Origin: Nocardiopsis metallicus
GTDB lineage: Bacteria; Actinomycetota; Actinomycetes; Streptosporangiales; Streptosporangiaceae
Direction of reading: 5' to 3'
Length of the DNA stretch: 64,000 nucleotides
Assembly (NCBI RefSeq): GCF_014201115.1
Contig: NZ_JACHDO010000001.1
Span: forward strand, 2,046,001-2,110,000
The translations under genes and the position numbers were made by a program. Position 1 is the first letter of the stretch; every line of letters starts with the position of its first letter. Shown piece by piece: positions 51,964 to 63,141 of the stretch. Under the pieces are notes generated by a model. The model made no database searches. It saw only the letters and a list, made by a program, of their open reading frames with translations, and had not been told where the DNA came from.

Positions 51964-52013
51964 GTGCGTCCTTTCGGTACTTCGAGGGGGTTCCGGGAGG
52001 AGCGACCCCGAAG

Positions 52014-52042
52014 ACCATAGCGAAAACGATAATCGTTGTCAC
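52014..52042 (-). promoter_or_regulatory. Biosynthetic operon promoter with Zur-like box in the spacer
   Basis: On the minus strand GTGACA (52042-52037) and TATGGT (52019-52014) are exactly 17 bp apart. The spacer holds the 9-1-9 palindrome GAAAACGATAATCGTTGTC (52022-52040, plus strand), with 8 of 9 symmetric pairs. It fits the Fur/Zur-family consensus at 15 of 19 positions. Repressor binding would mask both promoter elements. Confidence 0.78.
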
Positions 52043-52200
52043 GCTACGCTTATCCACCCCGGGCCCACCCGCTCCACGGAGTCGTTGCCCCCTCCGGCCG
52101 AGCGCCAATCCATACAGAGAGGACATCTGACACCCGACCGGCAAACCGCCGAACCCCCACCCCCGCCCGGCGGGCACGCCAGTTGGTCAAGCATGGCGCA

Positions 52201-52224
52201 AGTGATTATCGTTTTCACTAGAGT
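52201..52224 (+). promoter_or_regulatory. Zur-like box and -10 upstream of the MFS exporter
   Basis: The minus strand reads AGTGAAAACGATAATCACT (52219-52201) and shares the 13-mer GAAAACGATAATC with the box at 52022, in inverted orientation. The plus strand continues into TAGAGT (52219-52224), a possible -10. It lies about 45 bp upstream of the exporter gene. Confidence 0.72.
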
Positions 52225-52266
52225 AGGGCCACACACCCCGAAACGAGATGAGTACTCTTCGTGTCC

Positions 52267-53499
52267 ATGACGACGACGCCGAACACGACCGGACCGTTCC
52301 GGAGCCGCCGCAGTCCACTGCTCCAGCCGACCTTCGCCCGCCTGTGGTGCGCGACCACCGCCTCCGGCCTGGCCACCTGGGCCATGCCGTTCATCCTGGG
52401 CCTGGCGGTCCTGCACGGTTCGCTGACCGCCGTGGGGCTCGGGCTGGTCCTGGCCACCCGCACAGCCGGTTTCCTGGTCGCGGTCCCCCTCGGCGGGCTG
52501 CTCGCCGACCGCTACTCGCGCCGCTCGGTGGTCCTGTGGTCCGGTCTGGCCGCGGCGATCGCCACCCCCGTCCTCGCCGCGGGCCTGGGCACCTCCGTCA
52601 CGCTGATGGCCGTGGCCGCCGCCGTCGTGGGCGTGGGCCAGGGGGCCTGCCGACCCGCCTTCCAGGCGCTGACCGCCGAGGTGGTCGCCCCCGACGACCG
52701 CCAGCAGGCCAACGCGGCCCTGACCTTCTCCGTCCGCGGGGTCACCTTCCTGGCCCCCGGGCTGACCGCTCTGCTGGCCACGGTCACCGGCCCCCAGACG
52801 CTCCTGCTGATCACGGCGGGCCTGTGGCTGGCCGCCGCCCTGCTCCCCCGCGCCGGCACCGCCGCGCCCTCCCCGCGCCCGGCCCGCGCGCCCTTCCACG
52901 TGGAGTTCGTCGAGGGTCTCACCGAGGCCCGCCGCCACACCTGGTTCCTCGCCGGCCTGGGAGCCCTGACCGTGGTTATCGCCCTGGGCTACTCCTCGAC
53001 CAGCGTGCTGCTGCCGCTGGCCAGCGGCGACCACTACGGCACCGAGGCGGTCCTGGCCGGAGCGCTGACCGCCTACACCGGCGGGGCACTCATCGGGGCG
53101 CTACTGGTCTCCCGCTGGAAGCCGCGGGCCCAGGGCTGGTGGGCCCTGTTCGGCCTGGGCCTGTACGCCCTGGCCCCGCTGAGCCTGGTGTTCCCGGTCG
53201 GTGCCGTGTGGGTGTTCGCCGCCTACGCGATCGTGGGCCTGGGCGTGGAACTGTTCAACGTCCCGTGGTTCACCGCCGCCCAGCGCGAGGTCGCCCCGGA
53301 CAAACTGGCCCGGGTCTCGTCTCTCGACTTCCTGTTCGCCTACGGTTTCGCCCCGGTGGGCCTGGCCCTGATCGCCCCGGCGGCCCAGGCCTTCGGCCCG
53401 CAGAACGTCCTCCTGGCCTGCGCCGCCCTGTGCGTCCTCGCCCCGGCCCTGGCCGCCCTGGCCCCGGGAGCCCGCGACTTCCGCACCCGCCGCGCCTAG
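52267..53499 (+). CDS. MFS exporter, probably of the Zur-regulated product
   Basis: This roughly 410-residue major facilitator protein has twelve transmembrane helices and the loop motif GGLLADRYSRRSVV (about 77-90), in the EntS/drug-efflux-like group (DUF894/MFS_3). The start is uncertain: ATG 52267 or GTG 52261, neither with a strong ribosome site. It is divergent from the methyltransferase/DUF364/kinase/PLP operon, and both promoters carry matching Zur-like boxes. It therefore most likely exports the product of that operon. Confidence 0.85.
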   Translation: MTTTPNTTGPFRSRRSPLLQPTFARLWCATTASGLATWAMPFILGLAVLHGSLTAVGLGLVLATRTAGFLVAVPLGGLLADRYSRRSVVLWSGLAAAIATPVLAAGLGTSVTLMAVAAAVVGVGQGACRPAFQALTAEVVAPDDRQQANAALTFSVRGVTFLAPGLTALLATVTGPQTLLLITAGLWLAAALLPRAGTAAPSPRPARAPFHVEFVEGLTEARRHTWFLAGLGALTVVIALGYSSTSVLLPLASGDHYGTEAVLAGALTAYTGGALIGALLVSRWKPRAQGWWALFGLGLYALAPLSLVFPVGAVWVFAAYAIVGLGVELFNVPWFTAAQREVAPDKLARVSSLDFLFAYGFAPVGLALIAPAAQAFGPQNVLLACAALCVLAPALAALAPGARDFRTRRA

Positions 53500-54002
53500 C
53501 CCTTCTCCCCTGGAAACAAGAAGCCCTTCCTGCGGTTCCGCGACGGCCGCCCTTCCCGCCTCCGGAGAAGGGGCGACCGCGCTACCCGCAGACCAACACG
53601 GGCGGCCGGGAACTGAAGCTCTACTCCGTCCACGGCCCGGCCGAAAACCCCCACGGCACCATCCACGAAACCCGCCCGGCCGGCTGAAGCCGAGAAGGCC
53701 CCGCACTGCTTCGTGCCTCGGACCCAGTCGTCCCGCATGTACCGGATCGAGTCGCTCATGCCGCCGACGAGTCCGATGACAGCGAGGGCGAGCATCAACA
53801 GGGGGACACGGGGGACCCCTTCGCGTGAATCCCAGTAATGGAATCCATTGCCATAGGTCAGGCTTGCGGCGGGGTGGATCTCGCAGAGGAGCCATTCGTA
53901 CCAGTGCCGTCGAGACTCACCGCGATCACCGTTGACAGTCCTGATCCGCGGGTGTGGGAGGACCCGGCCGGGCATCCGTGCTGCCTGGCCGGGAACTGGC
54001 CT
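53500..54002. other. Interval with one doubtful membrane ORF
   Basis: About 500 bp without a confident gene. On the minus strand a frame (about 53975 to 53496) contains WYEWLLCEIH, a possible transmembrane helix (VPLLMLALAVIGLVGG) and then degenerates into basic sequence. Its GC3 is fairly high but there is no ribosome site, so it may be a real small membrane protein or a decayed one. Nothing else was recognised. Confidence 0.4.
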
Positions 54003-55025
54003 TCAGGGGCGGATGAGCGCCTTGAGGGTTTCCCGCCGGTCCATCAGCCGGTAGGCCTCGGGGACGCCGTCCAGGTCGGTGTGGTGGTCGAAGACCAGTC
54101 CCGGGTTGACCTTTCCTTCCAGGATGTCGGGGAGGAGCTGCTCGATGTAGGAGCGCACCGGGGCCGGGCCGCCGGTCAGGGTGATGTTGGCACCGAACAT
54201 CGCGGGGAAGCCGACCGGGCCCTGTTCGTACTGGGGCACGCCCACACGGCTGACGGTGCCCCCGGCGCGGACCACGTCGAGGGCGGTCTCGTAGGCGTCG
54301 AGGTGGCCGACTGCTTCGATCACCGTGTGGGTGCCCTCGCCTCGGGTCAGTTCCCGGACCCGCTCCACTGCTTCGGGTCCTCGTTCGGCCACGACCTCGG
54401 TGGCCCCGTACTCGCGACCCAGGTCGGTGCGGTCCTTGTGCCGCCCCATCAGGATGATCTGCTCGGCGCCCATCCGGCGGGCCGAGAGCACGGACAGCAG
54501 TCCCACGGCCCCGTCGCCGATGACGGTGACCGTGGTGCGGGCGTTCACCCCCGCGGTCAGGGCCGCGTGGTAGCCGGTGCCGTAGACGTCGGCCAGGGTG
54601 AGCAGGGAGGGCAGGAAGACGGACTCCTCCCCCACCGGGAGCCGGACCAGGGTGCCCTGGGCCTGGGGGACCCGGATCAGCTCGGCCTGGGCGGCGCTGA
54701 GGAGGCCGCCGTTCGGGCAGGAGGTCTGCACGCCCTCGCGGCAGAGGTCGCAGGTGTTGTCGGCGTAGGCGAACGGGGACACCACCAGCTCGCCCGGTTT
54801 GACCCAGGTGACCTCCCGGCCGACCTCCTCGACCACGCCGACGAACTCGTGCCCGGTCTGGACGCCGGTCTGGGCGGCGGGCATCGCCCGGTAGGCGTGC
54901 AGGTCACTGCCGCACACGCAGCTGCCGACCACCCGCACGATCGCGTCGGTGGGCTCCACCAGCACGGGATCGGGCACGTTCTCCACCCGGACGTCACCGG
55001 CGCCGTACATCAGGGCCGCTCGCAT
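54003..55025 (-). CDS. Zinc-type alcohol dehydrogenase
   Basis: This 340-residue medium-chain dehydrogenase has catalytic zinc ligands in CVCGSDLHAYR (about 36-46) and GHEFVG (about 60). The structural-zinc loop is NTCDLCREGVQTSC, in which the first of the usual four Cys is Asp. The NAD(P) fold is TVIGDGAVGLLSVLSARRMG (about 170-189). It oxidises alcohols or polyols with NAD(P). The ATG at 55025 follows GGAAGGAGG. It is divergent from an AraC regulator that may control it. Confidence 0.87.
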   Translation of the reverse strand: MRAALMYGAGDVRVENVPDPVLVEPTDAIVRVVGSCVCGSDLHAYRAMPAAQTGVQTGHEFVGVVEEVGREVTWVKPGELVVSPFAYADNTCDLCREGVQTSCPNGGLLSAAQAELIRVPQAQGTLVRLPVGEESVFLPSLLTLADVYGTGYHAALTAGVNARTTVTVIGDGAVGLLSVLSARRMGAEQIILMGRHKDRTDLGREYGATEVVAERGPEAVERVRELTRGEGTHTVIEAVGHLDAYETALDVVRAGGTVSRVGVPQYEQGPVGFPAMFGANITLTGGPAPVRSYIEQLLPDILEGKVNPGLVFDHHTDLDGVPEAYRLMDRRETLKALIRP

Positions 55026-55190
55026 CGGATCCCTCCTTCCGGTCGGGCCACGGACCAATTCCATGACCAAAGGTAATGATGTGACTACGGGTGGCAAGAT
55101 AGCGTGTCCCGACCTGCCCCGGGGCGGGTTTCTCCGGGGCCGGGCGGCCCCGCGTGGAGTCGCTGGAATCTGTCGGTACCGCCTGGCACG

Positions 55191-55643
55191 ATGAGGCAGG
55201 TGACCAGCAGATCCGCCGCAGAGCGGCACCTGAGCGATCTCGTCCGGCTACGCCGGGTACGCGACCGCATCGACCGGGAGTACGCCCAGCCGCTGAACGT
55301 CGAGGCGCTGGCCCGGGACGCGCACATGTCCGCGGGCCACCTCAGCCGGGAGTTCCGGCGCGCCTACGGCGAGTCGCCGTACTCCTACCTGATGACACGC
55401 CGCATCGAACGCGCGATGGCCCTGCTGCGGCGCGGCGACCGCAGCGTCACCGAGGTGTGCTTCGAGGTCGGCTGCTCGTCCCTGGGCACCTTCAGCACCC
55501 GGTTCACCGAGCTGGTCGGGATGCCGCCCAGCGCCTACCGGAGGCAGGCCGCGGGCGAGGCGGAGGGCATGCCCTCGTGCGTGGTCAAACAGGTGACCAG
55601 ACCGGTCAGGAATCAAGAAGCGCCGGCGACCGGCCGATCGTAA
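55191..55643 (+). CDS. AraC-type DNA-binding regulator (short)
   Basis: This 150-residue protein consists almost only of an AraC C-terminal domain. It has the two helix-turn-helix motifs (LNVEALARDAHMSAGHLSREF, shortened here, and SVTEVCFEVGCSSLGTFSTR) and the closing GMPPSAYRRQAAG. There is no separate ligand domain. It lies between the divergent dehydrogenase and a VOC protein 10 bp downstream, with which it is probably co-transcribed. I used ATG 55191; earlier starts in frame have no domain support. Confidence 0.85.
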   Translation: MRQVTSRSAAERHLSDLVRLRRVRDRIDREYAQPLNVEALARDAHMSAGHLSREFRRAYGESPYSYLMTRRIERAMALLRRGDRSVTEVCFEVGCSSLGTFSTRFTELVGMPPSAYRRQAAGEAEGMPSCVVKQVTRPVRNQEAPATGRS

Positions 55644-55653
55644 TGTTGCCGGC

Positions 55654-56064
55654 ATGGACATCACGATCAACGCCAGCTTCCTTCCGCACACCGACCCCGA
55701 GGCCTCCCTGGCCTTCTACCGGGACGTCCTGGGCTTCGAGGTCCGCGGCGACGTCGGCTACAACGGCATGCGCTGGATCACGGTGGGCCCGGTGGGCCAG
55801 CCCGACACCTCGGTGGTCCTGGAACCGCCGGTGGCCGACCCGGGCGTCACCGACCAGGAGCGCCAGACCATCGTCGAGATGATGGCCAAGGGCACCTACG
55901 CCTTCCTGAACCTGGCCACCCCGGACGTGGACGCCACCTTCGAACGGTTGGCGGCCGCCGGAGCCGAGGTGGTGCAGGAGCCCGTCGACCAGCCCTACGG
56001 CGTGCGCGACTGCGCCTTCCGCGACCCGGCCGGCAACCTGCTGCGCATCAAGGGCCTGAACTGA
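55654..56064 (+). CDS. VOC superfamily protein (glyoxalase/bleomycin-resistance fold)
   Basis: This 136-residue protein has two beta-alpha-beta-beta-beta modules: ASLAFYRDVLGFEVRGDVGY at 18-37 and VDATFERLAAAGAEVVQEPV at about 93-112. It ends with the typical RDPAGNLLRIKGL. It may bind a metal and a small toxic ligand, or act as an antibiotic-binding protein. It sits 27 bp before a UvrA-like resistance ATPase, supporting a drug-resistance role. Confidence 0.85.
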   Translation: MDITINASFLPHTDPEASLAFYRDVLGFEVRGDVGYNGMRWITVGPVGQPDTSVVLEPPVADPGVTDQERQTIVEMMAKGTYAFLNLATPDVDATFERLAAAGAEVVQEPVDQPYGVRDCAFRDPAGNLLRIKGLN

Positions 56065-56091
56065 CCGGGCCGCCGAGACGGAGAAGACGAG

Positions 56092-58524
<2,433 letters not shown>

Positions 58525-58548
58525 ACGGAGTCGTCCGGCACGCCCGCA

Positions 58549-58580
58549 CCGCTCCCGGGAGCCGGTACTCCCGGGAGCGG
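58549..58580. terminator. Bidirectional terminator hairpin
   Basis: CCGCTCCCGGGAG and CTCCCGGGAGCGG form a perfect 13-bp stem with a 6-nt loop between the convergent uvrA-like and TetR genes. Confidence 0.8.
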
Positions 58581-58588
58581 ACCGCCGG

Positions 58589-59266
58589 TCACGGCCGCTG
58601 GGCCAGCCCCAGCTCGGAGGCGAGGAAGCGGCGCAGGTGCGAGCGTGCCTGTTCGAGGGAGAGCGGAGGGGCTCCGCGCAGGCGACGCAGGGCCAGGCCG
58701 TCGACCATGGCGTTGAACCGGATGGTGGTCTCGTCCACGTCCGGGCAGCGGAACTCTCCGGAGTCCCGGCCGCGGGTGATCAGCTCCGCCACCCGATCCG
58801 ACCAGTGCTCGTAGCGGCGGTGCTGGTGCGAGTCCGGTGCGAGGGTGGCCGAGGAGGCCCAGCTGTCGAACCACAGCCGCCAGTGGCGGTCGGTCTCGGC
58901 GTTGAACACGCCCTCGACCAGGGCCTCCAGGCCTTCGGTGGCCGTGGGCAGGGACAGCATCCGCTCACCCAGCGGACGGTAGTAGCCGTCGATCTCGATG
59001 GAGACCGCCTCGCTGATGATCTCCTTGACCCCGGCGAAGTGGTAGGTGACCGTGCCCACGGACACCCCGGCCGCCCGGGCGATGTCGCGCAGGCCCACCC
59101 GGCCCGCGCCGTGCTCGGAGACCAGGGGCACCGCGGCCTCCAGGATGAGACGCCTGCGGACCTCGGTGGGCTGCCGGGTGCGCTTGTCCGGGGCCACGGC
59201 ACGGCGTTTGGGGCCCGAGGGGTTGGGACCCGGGTGAGGCGCGGCGCCCTCCGGATCGGCCGTCAT
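58589..59266 (-). CDS. TetR family regulator
   Basis: This 225-residue protein has a Pro/Arg-rich head and a helix-turn-helix at about 42-85 (RRRLILEAAVPLVSEHGAGR, then IARAAGVSVGTVTYHFAGVK). The C-terminal domain is like BetI-type regulators. The ATG at 59266 overlaps the hydrolase stop (ATGA), so it is the last gene of the peptide-transporter operon and probably regulates it. Its operator would lie beyond the right edge of the window. Confidence 0.87.
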   Translation of the reverse strand: MTADPEGAAPHPGPNPSGPKRRAVAPDKRTRQPTEVRRRLILEAAVPLVSEHGAGRVGLRDIARAAGVSVGTVTYHFAGVKEIISEAVSIEIDGYYRPLGERMLSLPTATEGLEALVEGVFNAETDRHWRLWFDSWASSATLAPDSHQHRRYEHWSDRVAELITRGRDSGEFRCPDVDETTIRFNAMVDGLALRRLRGAPPLSLEQARSHLRRFLASELGLAQRP

Positions 59267-61269
59267 CCCGCCGTCCTGGGGATCTCCCGGCGCCACTCCC
59301 TGGTCTCGACGACCTCTCCCCCGCTGGTCGCCTCCAGCGTGCTGTGCACGACGAAGTGTTCCGCGGTGGCGCTGAGCTCACTGGAGGTGCGCACCAGAAC
59401 GTCCCATCCCTCCCGGCGTAGGCTGATTTCCCACTCGGATCCTGCCACGGCCGACAACGGGTCGTCGACTCGGATCCGGTAGCGCTCGCGGGCGCTCTCG
59501 GTGTAGACGAGGCCGTCCGGGTAGGTGCGCGTGCCCCCGTAGTTGGGATCGACGTCGAGCACCCACTCGCCCGTGCCGACGTCGTGGGTGACCAGGCGCT
59601 CGGGGCGGTCGTTGCCGGTACCCCGCACGATCGGTAGCGGTGCGGCCTGTTCGGGTTCGTCGAACTCCACCGGTGCCCGGCCCTCGTCGGTGCCCTCGGG
59701 GCGTTCGGGCAGCAGCAGGGCGCTGTCGGCGGGCCACAGGGTCAGGGTCGCGTCGTCTGGCTGGGGCCACACCCACGGCCAGTAGGCGGTGGACACGGCC
59801 ACCCGGACGCGGTGCCCGGCGGGGAACGCGTAGCCGGTGCCGGTCAGCTCGACCTCGACGTCCTCGGGGGTTCCGGGCACCCAGGGCACCGCGCGGTCGC
59901 GGCCGTGGCGGCTGCTCAGGTTGAGCACGCCCCGGGTGACCAGGGTGGAGGAGCCGTCGGGGGCCACGTCGCACACGCGCACGATCACCGTCCCCCTCGG
60001 GCGGTCGGCGTCCATGCGCAGGCGTACCCTGGCGCGGCCGAGGATCTCGGTGCGCCTGGTGAGGACGGGGGTGTCGAAGCAGGTGGAGCGGCCGTCCTCC
60101 TCTCGCTGGTCGGGCGGCAGGTCGGTGGCGTTGCCGTAGGGGAAGTACCGGCCGGCGTCGATCCCGGTGTGCTGCGGGCTGTGTACCCGGACCGGGTCGT
60201 CCGCGCCGTCCGCGCCGAGGACGACCTCGCTCCACCGGGTGTCCGGCGAGGGCCAGGCGTCGTCGGCGACCCAGCGGCCGGGCCGCTGTTCGTAGGCGGT
60301 GGCGGGCGGGACCGGTTCCTGCATCCACGAGCGCAGGCGCGGGGTGTCCATGGCGCCGTTGCCGGCGTCCTTGAGCCAGTGGTCCCACCAGCGCACGGTC
60401 TCCTGGAGGAAGCCGATGTGCGGTCCGGGCGGCAGCGCGATGTCGGGGTACTGGTGTGCCCATGGGCCCAGGATGCCGCGCACCGGGCCGGGCAGGTGCT
60501 CGGTCAGGCGGAGCACGGTGTCGCGGTAGGGGTCGGCCCAGCCGCCGACGGCCAGGACGGCGGCGTCGATGGCGGAGTAGTCCTCGCAGACGCTGCCGCG
60601 GCGCCAGTAGTCGTCGCGTTCCTGGTGGTCCAGCCAGGTGTGGACGAACGGTTCGATGGCGTCGAGGCGTTCGCGCCACATGGGCAGCCAGGCGTCGCCG
60701 ACGGCGGTCGGGTCCGGCGGCCGGGCGGTGAAGGCCAGCATGGTGCCGGACCAGCCGATCATGTCGATGCCCAGGACCGAGCCGCCGGTGTAGTGGACGT
60801 CGTTGTCGTAGCGGTCGTCGGCCGAGCACACGGTGACGATCGCCTTGAGCGCCTCGGGGCGCCGGGCGGCGATCTGGAGTGAGTTGAACCCGCCCCAGGA
60901 GATGCCGAACATACCGACCCGGCCCGTGCACCAGGGCTGGGCGGCGAGCCACTCGACGACCTCGACGCCGTCGGCGAGCTCCTGTTCGGCGTACTCGTCG
61001 CGCATCACGCCCTCGGAGTTACCGGATCCGCGCAGGTCCACCCGGACCGACGCGTAGCCGTGGCCCGCGTAGTAGGGGTGGCGCTGTGCGTCGCGCGGCG
61101 CGGTCCAGTCGCCCTTGCGGTAGGGCAGGTACTCCAGCAGCGCGGGGACCGGGGCCTCCAGCGCGTCCGTCGGCAGCCACAGGCGCGCGTGCAGGCGCGT
61201 GCCGTCGGCCATCGGAATCCAGGTCTCCCGTACTTCGACCTCTCTGTCGAAGTCCTCGCGGTACCGCAT
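59263..61269 (-). CDS. CocE/NonD family hydrolase (S15 Xaa-Pro peptidase-like)
   Basis: This 668-residue serine hydrolase has an alpha/beta-hydrolase domain with the nucleophile elbow GISWGG at about 120-125, the oxyanion segment RGSGNSEG and a PWAHQYPD histidine motif. A C-terminal jelly-roll (about 370-560) follows, with the PVLTRRTEILGRARVRL entry typical of the family. It cleaves acyl or X-Pro-type bonds of small compounds or peptides. It is 39 bp downstream of a peptide ABC transporter gene, so it probably processes the imported substrate. Cytoplasmic, no signal peptide. Confidence 0.88.
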   Translation of the reverse strand: MRYREDFDREVEVRETWIPMADGTRLHARLWLPTDALEAPVPALLEYLPYRKGDWTAPRDAQRHPYYAGHGYASVRVDLRGSGNSEGVMRDEYAEQELADGVEVVEWLAAQPWCTGRVGMFGISWGGFNSLQIAARRPEALKAIVTVCSADDRYDNDVHYTGGSVLGIDMIGWSGTMLAFTARPPDPTAVGDAWLPMWRERLDAIEPFVHTWLDHQERDDYWRRGSVCEDYSAIDAAVLAVGGWADPYRDTVLRLTEHLPGPVRGILGPWAHQYPDIALPPGPHIGFLQETVRWWDHWLKDAGNGAMDTPRLRSWMQEPVPPATAYEQRPGRWVADDAWPSPDTRWSEVVLGADGADDPVRVHSPQHTGIDAGRYFPYGNATDLPPDQREEDGRSTCFDTPVLTRRTEILGRARVRLRMDADRPRGTVIVRVCDVAPDGSSTLVTRGVLNLSSRHGRDRAVPWVPGTPEDVEVELTGTGYAFPAGHRVRVAVSTAYWPWVWPQPDDATLTLWPADSALLLPERPEGTDEGRAPVEFDEPEQAAPLPIVRGTGNDRPERLVTHDVGTGEWVLDVDPNYGGTRTYPDGLVYTESARERYRIRVDDPLSAVAGSEWEISLRREGWDVLVRTSSELSATAEHFVVHSTLEATSGGEVVETREWRREIPRTAG

Positions 61270-61308
61270 GTTCCCCCGTTCGTACTGTGTGGTGCTCGGT
61301 GTCAGGTG

Positions 61309-63141
61309 TCAGGCGGCGCTGGCGGGACCGTCGGGGTCCCAGCGGCGGATGCGGTGGCCCCCGCCCAGGTCGATCCAGTCGGGGTCGGACCCCCCGTCCG
61401 CGGACTCGGCGACCGACCCGGTGGGAGGCCCTTCCGTTTCGGGAACCGGCGCGGTGCCCCCGCCCCGCGCCGGTTCCGGTTCCAGGACCGCCGCCATGAG
61501 GCGGCTGGTGTAGGGGTGGTTGGGGCCGTTGAAGACGGCGTCGACCGGCCCCTCCTCGACCACCCGGCCCTCGCGCATGACCGCCACCCGGTCGGCGATG
61601 CCGCGCACGACCGCCAGGTCGTGGCTGATGAAGACGAACGCCAGGTCCCGTTGGGCGCGCAGGTCGTCCAGGAGCGCCAGCACGGAGGCCTGGACCGACA
61701 CGTCGAGCGCGGTGGTGACCTCGTCGGCGACGACCACGCGCGGGTCCCCGGCCAGGGCGCGGGCGATGCCCACGCGTTGGCGCTGGCCGCCGGAGAGCTG
61801 CTCGGGCAGCCGGTCGGCGAGCGCCGGGTCCAGGGCAACGTCCCTGATCAGGGCGTTAGCGCGGGCGTCGGCTTCGGAGCGGTCGGCGAGTCCGAAGAAC
61901 CGGAGGGGCCTGCGCACCGCCTCGCGTACGAGGCGGCGCGGGTTGAGCGAGGTGTCGGCGTTCTGGAAGGCCAGCTGGATCCGGCGCCGGACGTCCAGGG
62001 GCCGCTGCCGCGCCCCGTTGGCGAGGTCGCCCTCGCCGCTCCCGTCTTCGGTGTCTGCGAGCAGCCGCATACTGCCCGAGGTGGGCGGGCGCAGTCCGGC
62101 CAGGGACCAGGCCAGGGTGGACTTGCCGCTGCCGGACTCCCCCACCAGGGCGAGGACCTCGCCGCGGCGCAGGCCGAGCGTGACCCCGTCCACGGCGCGG
62201 TGGGGCCCGTAGTCGATGGTGACGTCGCGTACGGACACCACTTCGGGGGCCTCGTCGGGGACGGGGCGGCGCGTGCGCACGGTCCGGGCGCCGTCCTCGC
62301 CGACCTCGGCCAGGCCTCGGTCGCGGACCCGGGGAACGCTGGCGAGCAGGTGGCGGGTGTAGGCGTGCCGGGGGTCGGTGAACAGGGTGCCGGTGTCGGC
62401 TGACTCCACGACCTCGCCCTCGCGCATGACGACCACCCGGTCCGCCATCCGCGCCACGACCCCGAGGTCGTGGCTGACCAGGACCGACGTCAGGCCGAGT
62501 TCGTCGCTGAGCCCGGCGACCAGGTCGAGGACGCGGGCCTGGGTGACCACGTCCAGCGCCGTCGTGGGCTCGTCCAGGACGAGCACGCGGGGTTCGGCGG
62601 CCAGCGCCATGGCGATCGCCACGCGCTGCTGCTGTCCGCCGGAGAGCTGGTGCGGGTAGCGGCGGACGATACCGTCGGGGTCGGGCAGCCCGACCTTGGC
62701 CGCCAGGGTGCGGGCCCGCTCGCGCCGTTCGCCGCGGGTCAGCCCGAGGGGCAGCAGCGATTCCTCGATCTGCCGTCCGACCCGCATGGACGGGGTGAGC
62801 GCGTTGCCCGCGTTCTGCCCGACCAGGGCGATGTCGGCGGCGCGCAGGTCGCGCAGGCCGCGGGCGTCCAGGGAGAGCACGTCGCGGCCGGCCACCTCGA
62901 CCCTGCCTCCGGTGACCCGGGATCCGTGCCGCAGGTGTCCCAGCAGGGTCCCGGCGACGGTGGACTTGCCGCTGCCGGACTCGCCGACCACGGCCACGGT
63001 CTCCCCTGCGGCCGCCTCGAAGGACACCCCGCGCACGACGGTGACGTCGGCCCCGCCCGAGCGGTAGGCCACGGAGAGGTCGTCGACGCGGACCACCGCC
63101 TCGCCCCGGTGGGCGACGGTGTTTCTGTCAGCGGTGCTCAC
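61309..63141 (-). CDS. Fused two-domain peptide/nickel ABC transporter ATPase (DppD-DppF)
   Basis: This 610-residue protein carries two complete oligopeptide-type ATPase domains. Domain one has Walker A GESGSGKST (about 50), signature LSGGQQQR and Walker B VLVLDEPTTALD. Domain two has Walker A GESGSGKST (about 329), LSGGQRQR and VVVADEVTTALD, with Val where Pro is usual. Each ends with the HPYTxxL-type oligopeptide extension (RHAYTRHLL and NHPYTSRLM). The GTG at 63141 overlaps the permease stop (GTGA). It energises the adjacent permease. Confidence 0.9.
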   Translation of the reverse strand: MSTADRNTVAHRGEAVVRVDDLSVAYRSGGADVTVVRGVSFEAAAGETVAVVGESGSGKSTVAGTLLGHLRHGSRVTGGRVEVAGRDVLSLDARGLRDLRAADIALVGQNAGNALTPSMRVGRQIEESLLPLGLTRGERRERARTLAAKVGLPDPDGIVRRYPHQLSGGQQQRVAIAMALAAEPRVLVLDEPTTALDVVTQARVLDLVAGLSDELGLTSVLVSHDLGVVARMADRVVVMREGEVVESADTGTLFTDPRHAYTRHLLASVPRVRDRGLAEVGEDGARTVRTRRPVPDEAPEVVSVRDVTIDYGPHRAVDGVTLGLRRGEVLALVGESGSGKSTLAWSLAGLRPPTSGSMRLLADTEDGSGEGDLANGARQRPLDVRRRIQLAFQNADTSLNPRRLVREAVRRPLRFFGLADRSEADARANALIRDVALDPALADRLPEQLSGGQRQRVGIARALAGDPRVVVADEVTTALDVSVQASVLALLDDLRAQRDLAFVFISHDLAVVRGIADRVAVMREGRVVEEGPVDAVFNGPNHPYTSRLMAAVLEPEPARGGGTAPVPETEGPPTGSVAESADGGSDPDWIDLGGGHRIRRWDPDGPASAA

